From MWEI01 sp964600235 (lineage in GTDB: Bacteria; Desulfobacterota; Desulfomonilia; UBA1062): DNA of 64,000 bases. A program made the position numbers and the translations under genes. Below the pieces are notes generated by a model. That model did not search any database. It was not told the DNA's origin and saw only the letters and a program-made list of their open reading frames with translations. This document shows positions 62,032 through 64,000 of this stretch, piece by piece. The DNA lies in NCBI GenBank assembly GCA_964600235.1, contig CAZRIV010000013.1, positions 62,001-126,000 on the forward strand, read 5' to 3'. How positions within the stretch are numbered: the stretch's first letter is position 1; each line of letters begins with the position of its first letter.

Positions 62032-63825
62032 ATGTATAAGTTGATCAGGCCTGACAATGTACCGGAAATAGTCGACCAGTCAGTAATGAAATTCGCACAG
62101 AGACCCTTCATCGGCACGAAGAACAAGGCGCTCAAGAGGTATGACTGGATTACCTTTGCCGAGCTCGGCAAGCGCGTGGACAACGTGAGAAGCGGCCTGA
62201 GCCAGCTGGGCGTGAACAAGGACGATGCCGTGGGCATCATCTCGAACAACTCCGAGAACTGGGCGGTATGCTTTTTCGCCACGAGCGGCCTGGATGCCCG
62301 GTTCGTCCCCATGTACGAGGCCGAGTTGGAGCAGGTCTGGACATACATCATCAAAGATGCCAGGATAAAGGTGCTCTTCATCACCAAGAAGGCAATATAC
62401 GACAAGATAAAGAATGCGATCTCCTCCATACCGACGCTGGAGAAGGTCATCATCATGGAAGGAGACGGGCCGGATACGCTGGCCGAGTTGGAGAAGAAAG
62501 GCTCGGCCAGGCAGGTGAAGGCCATCTATCCGGACCCATCGTCCATCTGCATCCTGATCTACACCTCTGGAACCACGGGCGACCCGAAAGGCGTGCTCCT
62601 CACGCAAGCCAACATCACGAGCAACGCTCACGCCGTAACCCAGAACTTCCCCGACATGAACGAAAACGACTCGCTGCTGTCCATCCTCCCCTGGGCCCAC
62701 GTCTTCGGTCTCGGTGAACTGGTGGTCGGCTGCATCCTGGGCGGGCAGATAGGGCTTGCGGAGAGCGCCACCACCATCCCCGAAGACCTGTCCCTGGTCA
62801 GGCCCACCTTCCTGGTCGCCGTGCCCAGGGTCTTCAACAGGGTCTACGATGGGCTTTGGACCAAGATGAACGAGGAAGGCGGCCTTGCCAGGACCCTGTT
62901 CGTCATGGGTGTGGAGAGCGGCAAGAAGAAGCGGGAGCTAGCCGCTCAGGGGAAGTCGAACTTCATGACCAACCTGAAGTTCAAGATAGCTGACGCCATC
63001 GTGTTCAAGAAGATCAGGGAAAGGCTCGGCGGGAGACTGAAAGGCGTCATGACGGGAAGCGCCATGATGAACCCTGAAATATCCCACTTCTTCTGGGACA
63101 TGGGCATACCGCTGTACGACGCGTACGGGCTGACCGAGACCTCGCCCGGCGCCACCATGAACCGCCCGGACAAATACCGGATAGGCAGCGTGGGCCCTGT
63201 CATGGGTATGTGCAGGATCGTCATCGACAAGTCCGTGACCGGGACAGAGGCGACCGACGGCGAGATCATCATCTACGGGCCCAATGTCATGCAGGGATAC
63301 CACAACAAGCCCGAGGCCACGCAGGCCGTCATGACCCCTGACGGAGGATTCCGGACAGGAGACCGCGGACGCCTCGACGAGGACGGCTTCCTGTTCATAA
63401 CCGGAAGGATCAAGGAGCAGTTCAAGCTCGAAAACGGCAAATACGTATTCCCCGCAGCCATCGAGGAAGACATCAAGCTGAACCATTACATAGAAAACGC
63501 CATGATATACGGCGAAGGACGCGAATATAACGTCTGCCTGGTAATACCGGACTTCTTGGCGCTGGGAAAGTGGGCAGAGAAGAATAACCTGCCCAAGGAT
63601 CATGCCGAACTGTTGAACCGGGAAGAGACGAAGAAATTCCTGGAGAATGAGATCGTCTCCGCATTGAAGACTAAGTACGGAAGCTATGAAATCCCGAGGA
63701 AATTCATATTTATCGATGAGCCCTTCACCATCGAGAACGGCATGCTGACACAGACCATGAAACTCAAGAGACGCGTGGTGTTTGATAAGTATATGGATCA
63801 GATCAATAAGCTCTACGTCAAATAG
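62032..63825 (+). CDS. Long-chain acyl-CoA synthetase (AMP-forming)
   Basis: 597-residue ANL ligase of the FAA1/FadD15 type. Motifs: YTSGTTGDPKGVLLTQANI, ILPWAHVFGLGEL, AVPRVFNRVYDGL (linker typical of long-chain enzymes), GSAMMNPEISHFF, DAYGLTETSPG, RTGDRGRLDEDGFLFITGRIKE and FKLENGKYVFPAAIEE. The usual C-terminal catalytic lysine lies in TQTMKLKRR. The start codon is close after GGGAGAG. A terminator follows. Together with the divergent crotonase it fits fatty-acid use. Confidence 0.92.
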   Translation: MYKLIRPDNVPEIVDQSVMKFAQRPFIGTKNKALKRYDWITFAELGKRVDNVRSGLSQLGVNKDDAVGIISNNSENWAVCFFATSGLDARFVPMYEAELEQVWTYIIKDARIKVLFITKKAIYDKIKNAISSIPTLEKVIIMEGDGPDTLAELEKKGSARQVKAIYPDPSSICILIYTSGTTGDPKGVLLTQANITSNAHAVTQNFPDMNENDSLLSILPWAHVFGLGELVVGCILGGQIGLAESATTIPEDLSLVRPTFLVAVPRVFNRVYDGLWTKMNEEGGLARTLFVMGVESGKKKRELAAQGKSNFMTNLKFKIADAIVFKKIRERLGGRLKGVMTGSAMMNPEISHFFWDMGIPLYDAYGLTETSPGATMNRPDKYRIGSVGPVMGMCRIVIDKSVTGTEATDGEIIIYGPNVMQGYHNKPEATQAVMTPDGGFRTGDRGRLDEDGFLFITGRIKEQFKLENGKYVFPAAIEEDIKLNHYIENAMIYGEGREYNVCLVIPDFLALGKWAEKNNLPKDHAELLNREETKKFLENEIVSALKTKYGSYEIPRKFIFIDEPFTIENGMLTQTMKLKRRVVFDKYMDQINKLYVK

Positions 63826-63859
63826 GATCTCGATACCTTTTTGAGTGTTAGTGAATAGA

Positions 63860-63904
63860 GGGGACGTTTCTCTTTTATCTGTTAAAAAAGAAGCGTCCCC
63901 TTTT
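63860..63904 (+). terminator. Terminator after the long-chain acyl-CoA synthetase
   Basis: Stem GGGGACGTTTCT against AGAAGCGTCCCC (one T-G pair), extended by a run of T pairing with A in the loop side, and followed by TTTT. Confidence 0.85.
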
Positions 63905-64000
63905 ACGCAGCAGCCTCGATAATGATCTTTCCCATTATGAAGTCATGCCCGCTTTCCTATCCTGTCCTTATTGCCATTCATTTCATTCGAGCCCTCCGGA

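Noticed and set aside
63943..63999. Possible C-terminal end of a minus-strand gene at the window edge
   Set aside because: Only about 18 codons are visible, and an alternative frame reads on to a different stop, so no gene can be supported.
1..64000. CRISPR arrays, tRNA and rRNA genes, defence islands, prophage
   Set aside because: No regularly spaced repeats, cloverleaf-like GGTTCGAATC segments or rRNA signature sequences were noticed, and no cas, restriction-modification or phage structural genes occur among the frames.

Overview
The window looks like the chromosome of an anaerobic deltaproteobacterium (Desulfobacterota, perhaps Syntrophales- or Desulfomonile-like). This is inferred from gene content: a tungsten-type aldehyde:ferredoxin oxidoreductase with a polyferredoxin, several acyl-CoA synthetases, acyl-CoA dehydrogenase and crotonases, a type IV pilin, HD-GYP signalling, orphan flagellar chaperones and a Gram-negative envelope gene set (heptose kinase, MlaE, porin, Prc). 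No rRNA, tRNA or CRISPR array was seen. No phage or large island was recognised; mobile DNA is limited to two small remnants.

Layout. 1-5.1 kb: 5' end of a pilin gene, miaB, an intramembrane-type histidine kinase with its OmpR-type regulator, an M48 lipoprotein protease and a MerR regulator. 5.1-9.5 kb: a lipoprotein and two convergent nitronate monooxygenase/FabK-like flavoenzymes; the MerR gene and the first flavoenzyme share a nearly identical promoter-operator block, and the second has a degenerate copy. 9.6-17.3 kb: a co-directional housekeeping run (ftsY, hldA, DUF4416, yicC, remA-like, gmk, pyrF, rsmD, coaD, aspC). 17.4-21 kb: fliS and a FliT/FlgN-like partner, maf, glpK, mlaE. 21.4-30.2 kb: mostly minus-strand catabolic and redox genes (polyferredoxin, AOR, trxC, acyl-CoA dehydrogenase, porin) with one plus-strand acyl-CoA synthetase preceded by tandem dyad sites. 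30.2-33.3 kb: a gene-poor, visibly AT-rich stretch with an IS200/IS605-like hairpin remnant, an orphan terminator and one EF-hand-like protein gene. 33.3-42.3 kb: cutA, an orphan ParA ATPase with a disordered basic partner, prc, galE, metF, a Smr protein, a chalcone-isomerase-like exported protein and an AI-2E transporter. 42.5-53.7 kb: a double-receiver HD-GYP protein, an aminotransferase, a hydrolase, a YgiQ radical-SAM protein, darP, two small lipoproteins and a dehydrogenase/crotonase cluster. 53.7-64 kb: a signal-less lytic transglycosylase, a BaeSR-like two-component system with an NhaD-like antiporter, a divergent Met/Pro-rich periplasmic protein and two coupled micro-ORFs, an internally deleted IS3 element, a five-EF-hand protein, a dienoyl-CoA-isomerase-like crotonase, a frameshifted pseudogene and a long-chain acyl-CoA synthetase.

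How it works together. The recurring theme is beta-oxidation and aldehyde/acid activation: acyl-CoA synthetases at 25.0 and 62.0 kb, the dehydrogenase at 26.8 kb, crotonases at 52.0 and 60.6 kb, 3-hydroxyacid/malate dehydrogenases at 49.9-52.0 kb, and AOR with a polyferredoxin feeding the ferredoxin pool. The least explained units are the MerR/flavoenzyme regulon (4.4-9.5 kb), the ParA plus disordered-protein pair (33.8-35.0 kb), and the two-component system with Met/Pro-rich partner and micro-ORFs (54.6-59.2 kb). All functions come from reading motifs and family resemblance by eye; no database search was run.
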